Shown here piece after piece: positions 1 through 7,739 of a stretch of DNA of 17,708 nt. Source of the stretch: an uncultured Mailhella sp. (GTDB lineage: Bacteria > Desulfobacterota > Desulfovibrionia > Desulfovibrionales > Desulfovibrionaceae); contig CAJTSU010000069.1 of assembly GCA_910579055.1 (NCBI GenBank), positions 1 to 17,708 on the forward strand. The letters run 5' to 3'. Position numbers and translations under genes: made by a program. The stretch's first letter is position 1; the number at the start of each line of letters is the position of its first letter. The notes beneath the pieces were generated by a model. It was not told the DNA's origin. It saw only the letters and a list, made by a program, of their open reading frames with translations, and searched no databases.

Positions 1-4
1 AAAA

Positions 5-351
5 TAACCTTGACCGCCGGAGGCGCGAGCGTGGCTGCCCGAAGGGTACATAGCCGTAGCCGAGCAAAGCGAGGCGTACGGATACAGACAGCAACGATGC
101 GAGCTATGGAGGCCGAGCCGAAGGCCGCGCAAGGTTTACGGGAATCGAGAGCAACGCGACGCCCCCCTCCATGCCTCATGACCATGCGGCATGGAGGGGG
201 GCACGGAGTGCGAGCGCGGCGCTTTCCGCTTTGTCCGCAGCCTCGCCCGTGTGGAGCACGGGCTATCTTTGCGGCAATGAATATGCCGCCTGTGCCGGAG
301 CAAAACCATACGCTCCGCGCAACGCTGCCAACACGCTTTTATGACAGAGCC
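5..351. repeat. Dispersed repeat family I, copy A
   Basis: This stretch fills the start of the window beyond the 3' end of metG. Its first 27 bases (5-31) recur identically at 11906-11932, and its last 64 bases (288-351) recur with scattered differences at 12057-12119; both are in the same orientation in the two copies. The interiors differ in length and sequence and are rich in GCGAGCG/CGAAGCG-like motifs. Copy A contains a perfect 15-bp hairpin (161-175 with 188-202, 12-nt loop). A 41-bp part of it (about 235-277) also has an inverted copy near 17620-17660. I see no believable gene: the open frame at 10-360 is Arg/Ala-rich, resembles no family I know and is not conserved in copy B. The conserved ends with a variable core suggest a non-coding dispersed element. 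No terminal inverted repeat is visible. Confidence 0.75.
161..202. repeat. Perfect 15-bp G/C-rich hairpin inside repeat copy A
   Basis: The arm at 161-175 (GCCCCCCTCCATGCC) is exactly complementary to 188-202, with a 12-base loop. Neither side is followed by a T-run, so it is not a standard intrinsic terminator, although it lies downstream of metG and could protect or define a 3' end. The hairpin is absent from repeat copy B, so it belongs to the variable core. Confidence 0.7.
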
Positions 352-390
352 TTTAGATAATTTCCTCTTCCTCTCGCTTAATCTCTCTTC

Positions 391-2358
391 TTATCGAATC
401 GTGCTGCCCGCAGGAGCGTCGGCGGAGAGCAGGGTCAGGCCCCCCGGCCATTCCGCTGTGAGGATCATGCCCTGAGACTCCAGCCCGCGCAACTTGCGCG
501 GGGGCAGGTTGGCGACCACGATCACCTTTTTGCCGATCAGCTCCTCAGGTTTGAAGTTGGCCGCAATGCCGGAGCATATCTGGCGGGGCTTTTCCTCGCC
601 CATATCTACGTCGAAGCGCAACAGCTTGTCCGCATGAGGATGCTGATCAGCAGCCAGAATAACACCCACACGCAGATCCAGCTTTTCAAAATCCGGAAAC
701 TCAATAAAAGGTTTTGTTCCGGCAGGAGCTTCTGCGGCGCCCCTGGCGTTCTTTTCCGTCTTGGGCTTTTTGGCGTCGGCTTTGGGAGCTTCTTCCTTCG
801 CAGGCATTTCCAGGCGGGGGAACAGCGCGGACTTCAGGGCAATGCTTGCGCCGCTGTGCAGGTGCTCGCGTTTTTTGAGCAACTCGTCCAGTCGGGTTGC
901 GGAGAAGCTGCTTTCCTCACAGGGCAGGCCCAACTGCTCCTGCATGGCGGAGGAAGATGACGGCATGACCGGCCAGAGCAACGCGGCCACGCGGTACATG
1001 GCTTCCAGCAGGGTACGCAGTACCGTGCCAAGGCGTTCGGTGCTGCCTTCCTTGGCCAGACTCCAGGGGGCCTGGATGTCCACATATTTATTCATGGCGC
1101 GGATGGGTTCCCACAGGCTGTCCAGGGCCTGAGAACAGCGCATCTGGCGAAACAGCTGAACATAATTGGCGCAGGCGTCGTCGGTCAGGCGGTTCAGATC
1201 CTCGTCGGCCTCATTCCGTACACCCAGGGCGGGAACCTTGCCAGCGAAATACTTGGCGTTCATAGACAGCACGCGGCTGAACAGGTTGCCCAGATCATTG
1301 GCGAGGTCGGCGTTGATGCGGGTGATGATGGCCTCTTCCGAGAAGGAGGCGTCGGAGCCGAAGTTCATCTCGCGCATCAGAAAATAACGAAAGGCATCCA
1401 GCCCGAACACATCGGCGGCCACCTGAGGGTCGACCACGTTGCCCAGAGACTTGGACATTTTGGTGTCCTTCACCAGCCAGTAGCCGTGCACATTGAGGTG
1501 ACGGTACACCGGCAGATCCGCAGCCTTGAGCATGGTGGGCCAGAAAATGCCGTGCGGTTTAAGGATGTCCTTGGCCACCAGATGTTCGCCCGGCCAATAT
1601 TTGCAGTAGTCGCCGCTTTCGTCACGCTCATTCTCCGGCCAGCCGAGAGCGGAAATATAGTTGGCCAGGGCGTCGAACCAGACATAGCAGACGTAATCCC
1701 TGTCAAAAGGCAGTTCAATGCCCCATTCGAGGCGGCTCTTGGGGCGGGAGATGCATAAATCCTCCAGCACGCCGTTTTCCAGCATGGCGAGAACTTCATT
1801 GCGATAGCGCTCGGGCCGGATAAAATCGGGGTTGTCCAGAATATACTGCTTCAGCCAGCCCTGATACTTGGACATGCGAAAGAAATAGTTCTTTTCGCTG
1901 ATGTATTCCGGTTTGGTAAGGTGCTGCGGACAAAGGCCGTTCTCCAGCTCTTTCTCGGTATAGAAACGCTCGCAGCCGGTACAGTAATGTCCGCCATATT
2001 CCCCGAAATAAATGTCGCCCTTGTCGTAAATGCGCTGGAGCAGCGCCTGAACTGACGCCTTGTGCGCGGGATCGGTCGTGCGGATGAAACTGTCGTGCTC
2101 AATGCCAAGCTTGGGCCACAGAGCCTGATACTCGGCGGAAACTCCGTTCACGAACTCCTGCGGGGTCTTGCCCGCCTTAGCAGCCGCCTTGACGATCTTG
2201 TCGCCGTGCTCGTCCGTGCCCGTGAGCATGCGGGCATCTTCGCCGCACATGCGGTGGAAGCGCTTGAGCGTGTCAGCCACAAAGGTAGTATAGGCATGCC
2301 CGAGATGAGGCCGGGCATTGACGTAATAAATGGGCGTTGTGATATAAAAGCGTTGCAC
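391..2358 (-). CDS. metG: Methionyl-tRNA synthetase with C-terminal tRNA-binding domain
   Basis: Class I aminoacyl-tRNA synthetase that charges tRNA-Met (and initiator tRNA) with methionine in the cytoplasm. The 655-residue product has the HIGH-type signature HLGH (18-21), a zinc knuckle with CTGC (126-129) and CPQH (143-146), the KMSKS loop (300-304), an anticodon-binding helical region, then a charged Ala/Lys/Glu linker (about 520-550) and an EMAP/Trbp111-like OB-fold domain (about 555-655, containing LDLRVG and SQGMIL). The full architecture is present. The start is GTG at 2358: a good AGGAG lies 8 nt upstream, within the last codons of ricT. Only 5 nt separate the ricT stop from this start, so the two genes are almost certainly cotranscribed and translationally coupled. 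No intrinsic terminator is evident after its stop at 391. Confidence 0.97.
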   Translation of the reverse strand: MQRFYITTPIYYVNARPHLGHAYTTFVADTLKRFHRMCGEDARMLTGTDEHGDKIVKAAAKAGKTPQEFVNGVSAEYQALWPKLGIEHDSFIRTTDPAHKASVQALLQRIYDKGDIYFGEYGGHYCTGCERFYTEKELENGLCPQHLTKPEYISEKNYFFRMSKYQGWLKQYILDNPDFIRPERYRNEVLAMLENGVLEDLCISRPKSRLEWGIELPFDRDYVCYVWFDALANYISALGWPENERDESGDYCKYWPGEHLVAKDILKPHGIFWPTMLKAADLPVYRHLNVHGYWLVKDTKMSKSLGNVVDPQVAADVFGLDAFRYFLMREMNFGSDASFSEEAIITRINADLANDLGNLFSRVLSMNAKYFAGKVPALGVRNEADEDLNRLTDDACANYVQLFRQMRCSQALDSLWEPIRAMNKYVDIQAPWSLAKEGSTERLGTVLRTLLEAMYRVAALLWPVMPSSSSAMQEQLGLPCEESSFSATRLDELLKKREHLHSGASIALKSALFPRLEMPAKEEAPKADAKKPKTEKNARGAAEAPAGTKPFIEFPDFEKLDLRVGVILAADQHPHADKLLRFDVDMGEEKPRQICSGIAANFKPEELIGKKVIVVANLPPRKLRGLESQGMILTAEWPGGLTLLSADAPAGSTIR

Positions 2359-2363
2359 TGGCC

Positions 2364-3749
2364 TTACTCCTGACCTTCCGGGATCTGACGGGGACGCGGG
2401 CCGGGCCGGTCGCCCTGTCCGTCGGGTCTGCGTTTGCGTTTTTTGTTGAACTTTCCGGGAGATGCGCCCTGTCCGTCGGGTCTGGCCGCGCTGTGCGCAA
2501 AGCCCATATCCAGAGCGCTGTCGTCAAGATTCTGCTCCAGCTCGGCGAGATCGGCGTCAAGCGTGTCCGGAGAGGCTCTTACTACCATGAATTCCGTCCC
2601 CTGTCTGTTTTCCTTCGGCTGGGGCGGGCTGGAGTGCTCAGTCCGGTGAGGGTGAAGCTCCTGCCATTCCTCCAGCGTCATTTCTATTTCCTGACCGCCG
2701 TCCGGAAGCAGCACCACACTGTTACGGAACATGTTGCCGCGCAATACGCGCATGGGCCCCTGTTCCGTCTGGTAACGCTTGCCGAGCTTCGGGCAACTGC
2801 GGTGAAAGGCGTCATAGTTGGCCTGCTCATAGCTGAGGCAGCAGAGCAAACGGCCGCAAATGCCGGAAATTTTGGCGGGGTTGAGAAAAAGGTTTTGCTC
2901 CTTGGCCATTTTGATGGTGACGGGGGCAAAATGGCGTAGATAGCGGCGGCAGCAGCACACCATGCCGCAGTTGCCCAATGCGCCCAGCATCTGTGTTTCA
3001 TGGCGCACGCCGATTTGGCGCAGTTCAATACGCGTATGGTATTGACGCACCAGATCCTTGACGAGTTCACGAAAGTCGATGCGCGTGGGCGCGGTAAAGT
3101 AGAAAATCAGCTTGCTGCGGTCAAACAGGCTTTCCACATCCACCAGTTTCATCTCCAGCTGGCGGTCAAGGATGCAGCGGCGGCAGAACTCGCGTGCATC
3201 GCGGCAAAGCTGTTCATTTTCCGCCGCCTTGGAAAGTTCTTCCGGAGTGGCGGCACGGGCCACCATAAGCTGGCGGCGGCGCACGGCGTCGTCGTCGGCC
3301 CGGCGGGCCTCTTCTGCCTCTTGCGCCTTCTTGCGCCGGTCATCGGCTTCAAGGCGGGCCTGGATGCCGTCGCGGCTTTCCAATGCCTTGGGGAGAGGAC
3401 AAGATTCGGAAGCGGGAGGGGCGACGGCAGGCGATTCGGGCGCGGAATTTTCGGAAAAAACGTTGTCTGTTGTCTCCGGAGCCGCTTCTTCCAGAGTGGA
3501 GTGCTCCATTTCACCCTGGTCGAGGGGGACGGTATGCGCGCCGGGAGCATCGGAGGCCAATGCCTCCAGTTGGGCAGAGGTCAGGCGGACATAGGTGCGT
3601 TGCCACACAATACGGCCAAAGGCCGGGCCCTGTTCGCAGCGTACCATGACCCCGCGTCCGGGAGGAAGCGAGGTGCCTTCCGAGGCTTCGTAAAAGCAGG
3701 CCTGAACCTGGCCGTGCTCACTGAATCGTATGCCGAGTACCTGTTTCAT
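2364..3749 (-). CDS. ricT: PSP1-domain protein, RicT/YaaT family, with long extensions
   Basis: RicT (YaaT) is the Cys-rich PSP1-domain subunit of the Y-complex, known in Bacillus to act with RicA/RicF in phosphorelay and RNA maturation; its role in this lineage is unproven. The conserved core spans about 190-370 and carries the family motifs GNCGMVCCCRRY (259-270), VTIKMAKEQN (277-286) and ISGICGRLLCC (294-304); these Cys are the likely metal/FeS-binding residues. At 461 residues it is much longer than the usual 270-300. A Pro/Glu/Ala-rich and then Arg/Lys/Glu-rich segment (about 65-175, possibly coiled coil) splits an N-terminal part (1-60) from the core. A basic, Pro/Gly-rich tail with repeated RPDGQG motifs follows residue 370. 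The ATG at 3749 is the only in-frame ATG/GTG/TTG after a stop, yet no Shine-Dalgarno lies next to it (see the small ORF at 3718-3798). Operon with metG. Confidence 0.88.
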   Translation of the reverse strand: MKQVLGIRFSEHGQVQACFYEASEGTSLPPGRGVMVRCEQGPAFGRIVWQRTYVRLTSAQLEALASDAPGAHTVPLDQGEMEHSTLEEAAPETTDNVFSENSAPESPAVAPPASESCPLPKALESRDGIQARLEADDRRKKAQEAEEARRADDDAVRRRQLMVARAATPEELSKAAENEQLCRDAREFCRRCILDRQLEMKLVDVESLFDRSKLIFYFTAPTRIDFRELVKDLVRQYHTRIELRQIGVRHETQMLGALGNCGMVCCCRRYLRHFAPVTIKMAKEQNLFLNPAKISGICGRLLCCLSYEQANYDAFHRSCPKLGKRYQTEQGPMRVLRGNMFRNSVVLLPDGGQEIEMTLEEWQELHPHRTEHSSPPQPKENRQGTEFMVVRASPDTLDADLAELEQNLDDSALDMGFAHSAARPDGQGASPGKFNKKRKRRPDGQGDRPGPRPRQIPEGQE

Positions 3750-3798
3750 AAGATATATTAATGAAGGCGGAAGCGGACGCGCCGCCGGATTCGGTCAA
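3718..3798 (-). CDS. Possible 26-codon leader ORF overlapping the ricT start
   Basis: The ricT ATG (3749) has no adjacent ribosome-binding site, but a strong one (AAAAAAGGAG, 3817-3808 on the minus strand) lies about 60 nt upstream. It is 9 nt from a TTG codon (3798) that opens a 26-codon frame, MTESGGASASAFINISYETG followed by six more residues, ending 32 nt inside ricT in another frame. Translation of this short frame could deliver ribosomes to the ricT start. This is inferred only from the spacing of the signals. The peptide resembles nothing I know, TTG is a minor start codon, and the purine-rich stretch could be accidental. Confidence 0.25.
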   Translation of the reverse strand: MTESGGASASAFINISYETGTRHTIQ

Positions 3799-3835
3799 AG
3801 GGTGAAGCTCCTTTTTTCCGCTATTCGGCGTGCTC

Positions 3836-3841
3836 TGTCAA
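3836..3841 (-). promoter_or_regulatory. Perfect -35 hexamer upstream of ricT, no clear -10
   Basis: The minus strand reads TTGACA here, a consensus -35, about 90 nt before the ricT ATG and just upstream of the AAGGAG element. At a spacing of 16-18 nt only A-runs follow (GAAAAA), not a recognisable -10. The 255-bp divergent region 3750-4004 must nevertheless hold the promoters of ricT-metG and of the HD-domain gene; I could not identify either with confidence. Confidence 0.25.
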
Positions 3842-4004
3842 CAAAGCCTACAGATTCGCTCTGGAGTTGGGCTACAACTACCGGAAGGGCTGCCCTAAAG
3901 AGGGTTTGCCCCCATGTGGAGCACTTGATGCGCATGTCTGGCGGCATGAAGAAAAAACGCGTATAAGGCGTCCGACACATACGAAATTTTTCAAGGAGAG
4001 CACC

Positions 4005-4568
4005 ATGATAGATCGTGACGCCGCGCTTGAGCTTTTGCGCGAACCCGGCCCGGAACCTCACCTTGTGCAGCATGGGTTGGCCAGTGAGGCCGTGATGCGG
4101 GCGCTGGCCAGCCATTTTGGCGAGGATGAGGAACTGTGGGGCCTGACCGGTCTGCTGCACGACTGGGATTACCCGCTTACTGCGAACGATCCGGCGCGGC
4201 ACGGCCTGGAAACAGCGGAAAAGCTGGAAGGTGTGCTGCCTTCCGTCGCGCTTCAGGCCATTCGCGCCCATAACGCGGAATGCAACGGCTGCAAGGTGGA
4301 CGGGCGTTTTGACGTGGCATTGCGCTGCGGCGAAACCGTAACCGGCCTGATCAGCGCGGCCGCGCTGGTGCGCCCCACGGGCATTGAGGGCATGCAGGTT
4401 TCCAGCCTGAAAAAGAAAATGAAGGACAAGGCGTTCGCCGCTTCCGTGAATCGGGATATCATCCGCCAGTGCGCAGATATGGACATGACGCTCGAAGACT
4501 TCCTCGCTCTGGCCATTGAAGCCATGAGCGGGAAGGCGGCGGAACTGGGGCTGAGCAAGGCCGTTTAG
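4005..4568 (+). CDS. HD-superfamily hydrolase (small stand-alone HD domain protein)
   Basis: A 187-residue cytoplasmic protein with a single HD phosphohydrolase domain. The metal-binding pattern is visible as H23, the HD pair H52-D53 in LLHDWDYP, H66 and H89, as in the COG2316-type predicted hydrolases of about 185-190 residues. Members of the HD superfamily hydrolyse phosphomonoester or phosphodiester bonds, often of nucleotides; the substrate of this subgroup is not known to me. The start is the ATG at 4005, chosen because AAGGAGAG lies 4 nt before it; the longer open frame from 3867 has no such signal and no family-like sequence. It is monocistronic, divergent from ricT, and ends before a strong inverted repeat. 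Confidence 0.85.
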   Translation: MIDRDAALELLREPGPEPHLVQHGLASEAVMRALASHFGEDEELWGLTGLLHDWDYPLTANDPARHGLETAEKLEGVLPSVALQAIRAHNAECNGCKVDGRFDVALRCGETVTGLISAAALVRPTGIEGMQVSSLKKKMKDKAFAASVNRDIIRQCADMDMTLEDFLALAIEAMSGKAAELGLSKAV

Positions 4569-4652
4569 CTTTTGCCAGGTTGACCGCAGGGCGACTGCCC
4601 CTGCCTGTCGGAGGTGATGGGATACGAAAAGTTTTTGAAAAGAGTGGGGGAG

Positions 4653-4711
4653 CATGTGAGAGGGGGGCGGAAAAACTTTTGCAAAAGTTTTTTCCGCCCC
4701 CCTCTCACATG
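4653..4711. terminator. Bidirectional terminator between convergent genes
   Basis: The arms at 4653-4680 and 4683-4711 form a nearly perfect stem of about 28 bp (one extra T on the right arm) closing a 2-nt loop. The stem is built as CATGTGAGAGGGGGGCGG followed by an A-tract; the inner AAAAACTTTT/AAAAGTTTTTT part gives a U-rich tract in either direction. It lies between the HD-hydrolase gene (+, stop 4568) and the M16 peptidase gene (-, stop 4715), and the peptidase stop codon begins only 4 nt beyond it. A shorter related motif (AAAAGTTTTTGAAAAG, 4627-4642) precedes it. Confidence 0.85.
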
Positions 4712-4714
4712 TGT

Positions 4715-7513
4715 TTACGGCTTTACGGTCAGCGTATAGGCGTCGCCGGGCCGGATATATTTTTGCGCGACGCGGAGCAGATCCTGAGGGGTCAGCTTCA
4801 GCGCCTCGTCAAGAACCTGCCTGCCGTAGTCCAGCGGGCGTCCGCGCAGGGCATGCCCTGCTCCGGCGGCGGCCCGCCCGGCACGGGATTGCCGGCCCCG
4901 GTAATATTGGGCTTCCATCATGGCCTTGGCCCGATCCACGGTTTCGGCAGGCAGAGGTTTTTGCGTGATTTCACGGGCAATGGCCATGAATCCCGCCTCC
5001 GCCTTGTCCAGATTTTCCGGTGAGGCAATAATGGTAAAGCCAAGGAAGCCCGCATCCTGCCCGGCCCAGTTGGTGGGGCTGACGGAATAGCCAAGGCTTT
5101 GTTTCTCGCGCAGTTCCTGATGCAGCAGCCCGCCGAAGCCGCTCAGCGAGGCGGAGAGCAGCTGGAGTGCGGGGGCATCCGGATTTTCCAGCGGCACAGT
5201 GGGGAAGAGCATGATGTACGCCGCCTGCTCACGGCCGGGCAGCGTGAGGGAGAGGTTCTTCTTTTCCGCCCAGGCGGGGGTGGGATTCTTTTCCGCCTTC
5301 TGCGCGTCCTGCGCGGGCGCGGGCAGGGACTTGGCAAAGGCAAGCACGGCGTCGCGGTCAAAGTCGCCCGCCACGGAAAGTACCCACGGCCTGGTTGATT
5401 GAACCTTCCAGAAGTTCAGCACATCGGCCCGGCTGACGGCGGCAATGCTTTGCGCCGTGCCGCCGGCGCGGTAGCCGTAAAAACCGTCGGGGAAGAGGAA
5501 ATGATTGAGGTTGCGGCCGATCAGACCGCTCACGCTTTCTTCCTGTGAGGCGATGGCGGCCAGATGCTCGCGTTTCACGCGTTCAAGATCATCCTTGCGG
5601 AAGGCGGGCTTGTCCATAATTTCGGCGAGCAGGGCGAAGAGGTCGGCGCTGAAGCGTGACGGGGCGTCAAGGGAAAGGGAAAATCCGCGGGACGATGCCC
5701 CGGCGCTCAGCCCTGCCGCCCGATCGGCCAGATAGGCGCTCATGGCCGCGTAGTCGCGCTGTTTCGTGCCGGAGGCCAGCACATCCGCCGTCAGCGAGGC
5801 AAGCCCTTCGGGGGACTGCCCCGTCTTGGCCATGTCCAGCCCGGACAGGGTAGAGGCAAGTTCGTCGCCGCCGTCAAACAGCAGGGTGGCGGAAACATAG
5901 GGCAGGCTGCGATCCGGGCGCAGAACCAATGTGCGGCCCTGGCCCACAGAGATGACTTCATCATTCAGGCCGGCCCCGTCCCGTGCCGCCGCGGCGTTTT
6001 CGCCACCTGCGGCGCGCGCATGGGCTGAAGGGGCGGGGGGCCACGCTTCGGCAAGCGTCCGGCGCAGCGCGTCTTCCCGTCCGGCAGGATTGCCGCTCCC
6101 GGGCGTCAGGGCCACAAGGGTCATGGCTTCGGGCCGGAGCCATGCGTCAATGACTTCCTGCACCTGAGCGCGGCTTACCCCACGGATGGCCGCCAGATAC
6201 TTCTGACCGTCGGGGTCGTCCGGCGAATGAAAGGACAGATCGCCATACAGATCGGCCATGCCTGCCACGCTTTCCTGGGCACGATAGAAGTCATCCTCCA
6301 GGTTGAGTTTGGCGCGGGCAAGGGCCGCATCGCTGAACCCGGAGGCGGAGAGCCCGCGCAGCAGCGCGCCCAGTTCCTTCGTGTACGCGGGCACCTTGTC
6401 CGCATCCATCTGGGACATGATCATGAACACGCCCACGCGGCGCAGGGCCATGGCCGATGCGCCCACGTCATCGACCACATGGCGATCAAGGCGCAGGGAA
6501 CGGGGCAGCAGGGCTGTGTCGTCGCCGGAGAGCAGCCGGGCCAGCACATCGGCCGCGGGCAGCAGCGCGTCGCCTTCTCCGGGCATGGGGAAAAGAACGC
6601 TGACCAGAGCCTTGTTCCACGGGCCTTCCACCACCTTCACCTGCGTACCGCGGGCCAGTGAGGCGGGATCAATGCGATCCGGCACGCGTGACACATTGCG
6701 GTTTGCGTAGTCGCCGAACAGTTTTCCGGCCTCTTTCACCACCTCGCCGGCCTGCACGTCTCCGGCCACCATGAGCAGCATGTCGCGGGGGTCGTACAGG
6801 CGCTGGATATAGGCCCGCATGCTCGCGGGAGTGGCGGCGCGCAGGGTGTTTTCATACCCGATGACCGGGCGTTCGTACGGCGTACCCTTGAGGGCCAGGC
6901 CGAAACTTTCATGAAAAAGACGGGTCCAGGGGCTGTCGCCGCGCTGTTTCTTTTCCGCCAGCACCACTTCGCGCTCGGCGTCAAGATCGGCCTGTTTGAG
7001 CAGCGGATCAAAAGCCAGATCGCGCACGGCGCGGAGAGCCGTCTTCCATTGCGCGGCGGGCAGATCGGTCAGGTAGATGGTTTCATCAAAGGAAGTGGAG
7101 GCATTAAGGTAGCCCCCGGCATTCTCCACGCGCTTGTCAACGCCCTGCGGCCCGGTTTTGGATCCTTTGAACACCATATGCTCAAGCAGATGGCTGATCC
7201 CCGCCTCGTCGGGCCGTTCCCATGCTGAACCCGCATTCACATACAGGCGGACAGAGGCGAGGGGGAAGCGGGCATCTTCCTTCACAACAACGGTCAGGCC
7301 GTTTTTGAGGTGAAAGATGTGCGGCCCGTCCGCGCGGGGGGTAGCGTTCCGGGCGGAGATCGGAACCGGATCATGTTCTCCGGGGCTTCGTGCGGCAGCC
7401 CCGGACGGATACGGAACGAGCAGGAGGGCCGCCAGCAGAAGCGCGGCCCCGGCCCGCAACGCCCGCACATCGGGCTTCATGCCGGAAAAAGGCGCAAAAA
7501 ACGGATAAGTCAT
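4715..7513 (-). CDS. Secreted two-domain M16 family zinc metallopeptidase (PqqL-like size)
   Basis: Predicted inverzincin peptidase exported to the periplasm. The 932-residue product begins with a hydrophobic signal segment (about 17-40, AGAALLLAALLLVPYP). The N-terminal M16 half holds the inverted zinc motif HLLEH (108-112) and, about 75 residues on, EREVVLAE, where E187 is the expected third ligand and E180 the accompanying conserved Glu. The second half (about 500-932) lacks HxxEH but retains the REKQSLGY motif (802-809), the Arg/Tyr pair usual in the inactive M16 partner domain. Length and two-half layout match PqqL-like fused M16 peptidases, which degrade peptides inside a closed chamber. 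The start at 7513 follows AAAGGAG at 5 nt; M12 is an alternative but has no such site. It is divergent from the sulfotransferase gene and ends at the shared terminator. Confidence 0.92.
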   Translation of the reverse strand: MTYPFFAPFSGMKPDVRALRAGAALLLAALLLVPYPSGAAARSPGEHDPVPISARNATPRADGPHIFHLKNGLTVVVKEDARFPLASVRLYVNAGSAWERPDEAGISHLLEHMVFKGSKTGPQGVDKRVENAGGYLNASTSFDETIYLTDLPAAQWKTALRAVRDLAFDPLLKQADLDAEREVVLAEKKQRGDSPWTRLFHESFGLALKGTPYERPVIGYENTLRAATPASMRAYIQRLYDPRDMLLMVAGDVQAGEVVKEAGKLFGDYANRNVSRVPDRIDPASLARGTQVKVVEGPWNKALVSVLFPMPGEGDALLPAADVLARLLSGDDTALLPRSLRLDRHVVDDVGASAMALRRVGVFMIMSQMDADKVPAYTKELGALLRGLSASGFSDAALARAKLNLEDDFYRAQESVAGMADLYGDLSFHSPDDPDGQKYLAAIRGVSRAQVQEVIDAWLRPEAMTLVALTPGSGNPAGREDALRRTLAEAWPPAPSAHARAAGGENAAAARDGAGLNDEVISVGQGRTLVLRPDRSLPYVSATLLFDGGDELASTLSGLDMAKTGQSPEGLASLTADVLASGTKQRDYAAMSAYLADRAAGLSAGASSRGFSLSLDAPSRFSADLFALLAEIMDKPAFRKDDLERVKREHLAAIASQEESVSGLIGRNLNHFLFPDGFYGYRAGGTAQSIAAVSRADVLNFWKVQSTRPWVLSVAGDFDRDAVLAFAKSLPAPAQDAQKAEKNPTPAWAEKKNLSLTLPGREQAAYIMLFPTVPLENPDAPALQLLSASLSGFGGLLHQELREKQSLGYSVSPTNWAGQDAGFLGFTIIASPENLDKAEAGFMAIAREITQKPLPAETVDRAKAMMEAQYYRGRQSRAGRAAAGAGHALRGRPLDYGRQVLDEALKLTPQDLLRVAQKYIRPGDAYTLTVKP

Positions 7514-7530
7514 GTAAACTCCTTTTGATT

Positions 7531-7566
7531 CAGATGTATCTGTTTGAGTCAGGGTTATCCGGATAA
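7531..7566. promoter_or_regulatory. Palindromes in the M16 / sulfotransferase divergent region
   Basis: CAGATGTATCTG (7531-7542, 5-bp arms) is followed by the exact 12-bp palindrome TTATCCGGATAA (7555-7566). The 9-mer GGGTTATCC at 7552-7560 recurs inverted as GGATAACCC at 7712-7720, just before the ribosome-binding site of the divergent sulfotransferase gene. Symmetric sites near both starts could be operators for a shared regulator, but no regulator or promoter is proven. I could not assign convincing -35/-10 pairs for either gene. Confidence 0.35.
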
Positions 7567-7599
7567 GGTAATACCGTGGCCGTGCCTGGCAAGCGGGAT

Positions 7600-7633
7600 G
7601 AAACGGTCTTCTCTTCCGGGCTTATGCCGTTTC
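7600..7633. promoter_or_regulatory. Inverted repeat GAAACGG-N20-CCGTTTC
   Basis: Seven-base perfect arms (7600-7606 and 7627-7633) lie near the middle of the 226-bp divergent intergenic region. It could be an operator or a weak RNA hairpin; the central position between two divergently transcribed secreted-protein genes is the only functional hint. Confidence 0.3.
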
Positions 7634-7739
7634 GCAAGGTTTTGTAAAGAAACGACAAGCCTGCGAAAGGCAGAAGCGTTCACGGATGCTATCATGCAGA
7701 TATGACTCTTTGGATAACCCTTTTTCAGAAGGAGCATGT

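Noticed and set aside
161..202. Terminator for metG
   Set aside because: The hairpin is strong but 190 bp beyond the stop, has no T-run on the minus strand, and belongs to the variable core of a repeat.
10..360. 116-residue open frame on the plus strand at the window start
   Set aside because: It lies wholly in repeat copy A, is Arg/Ala/Pro-rich like random G/C-rich translation, has no ribosome-binding site and is not maintained in copy B.
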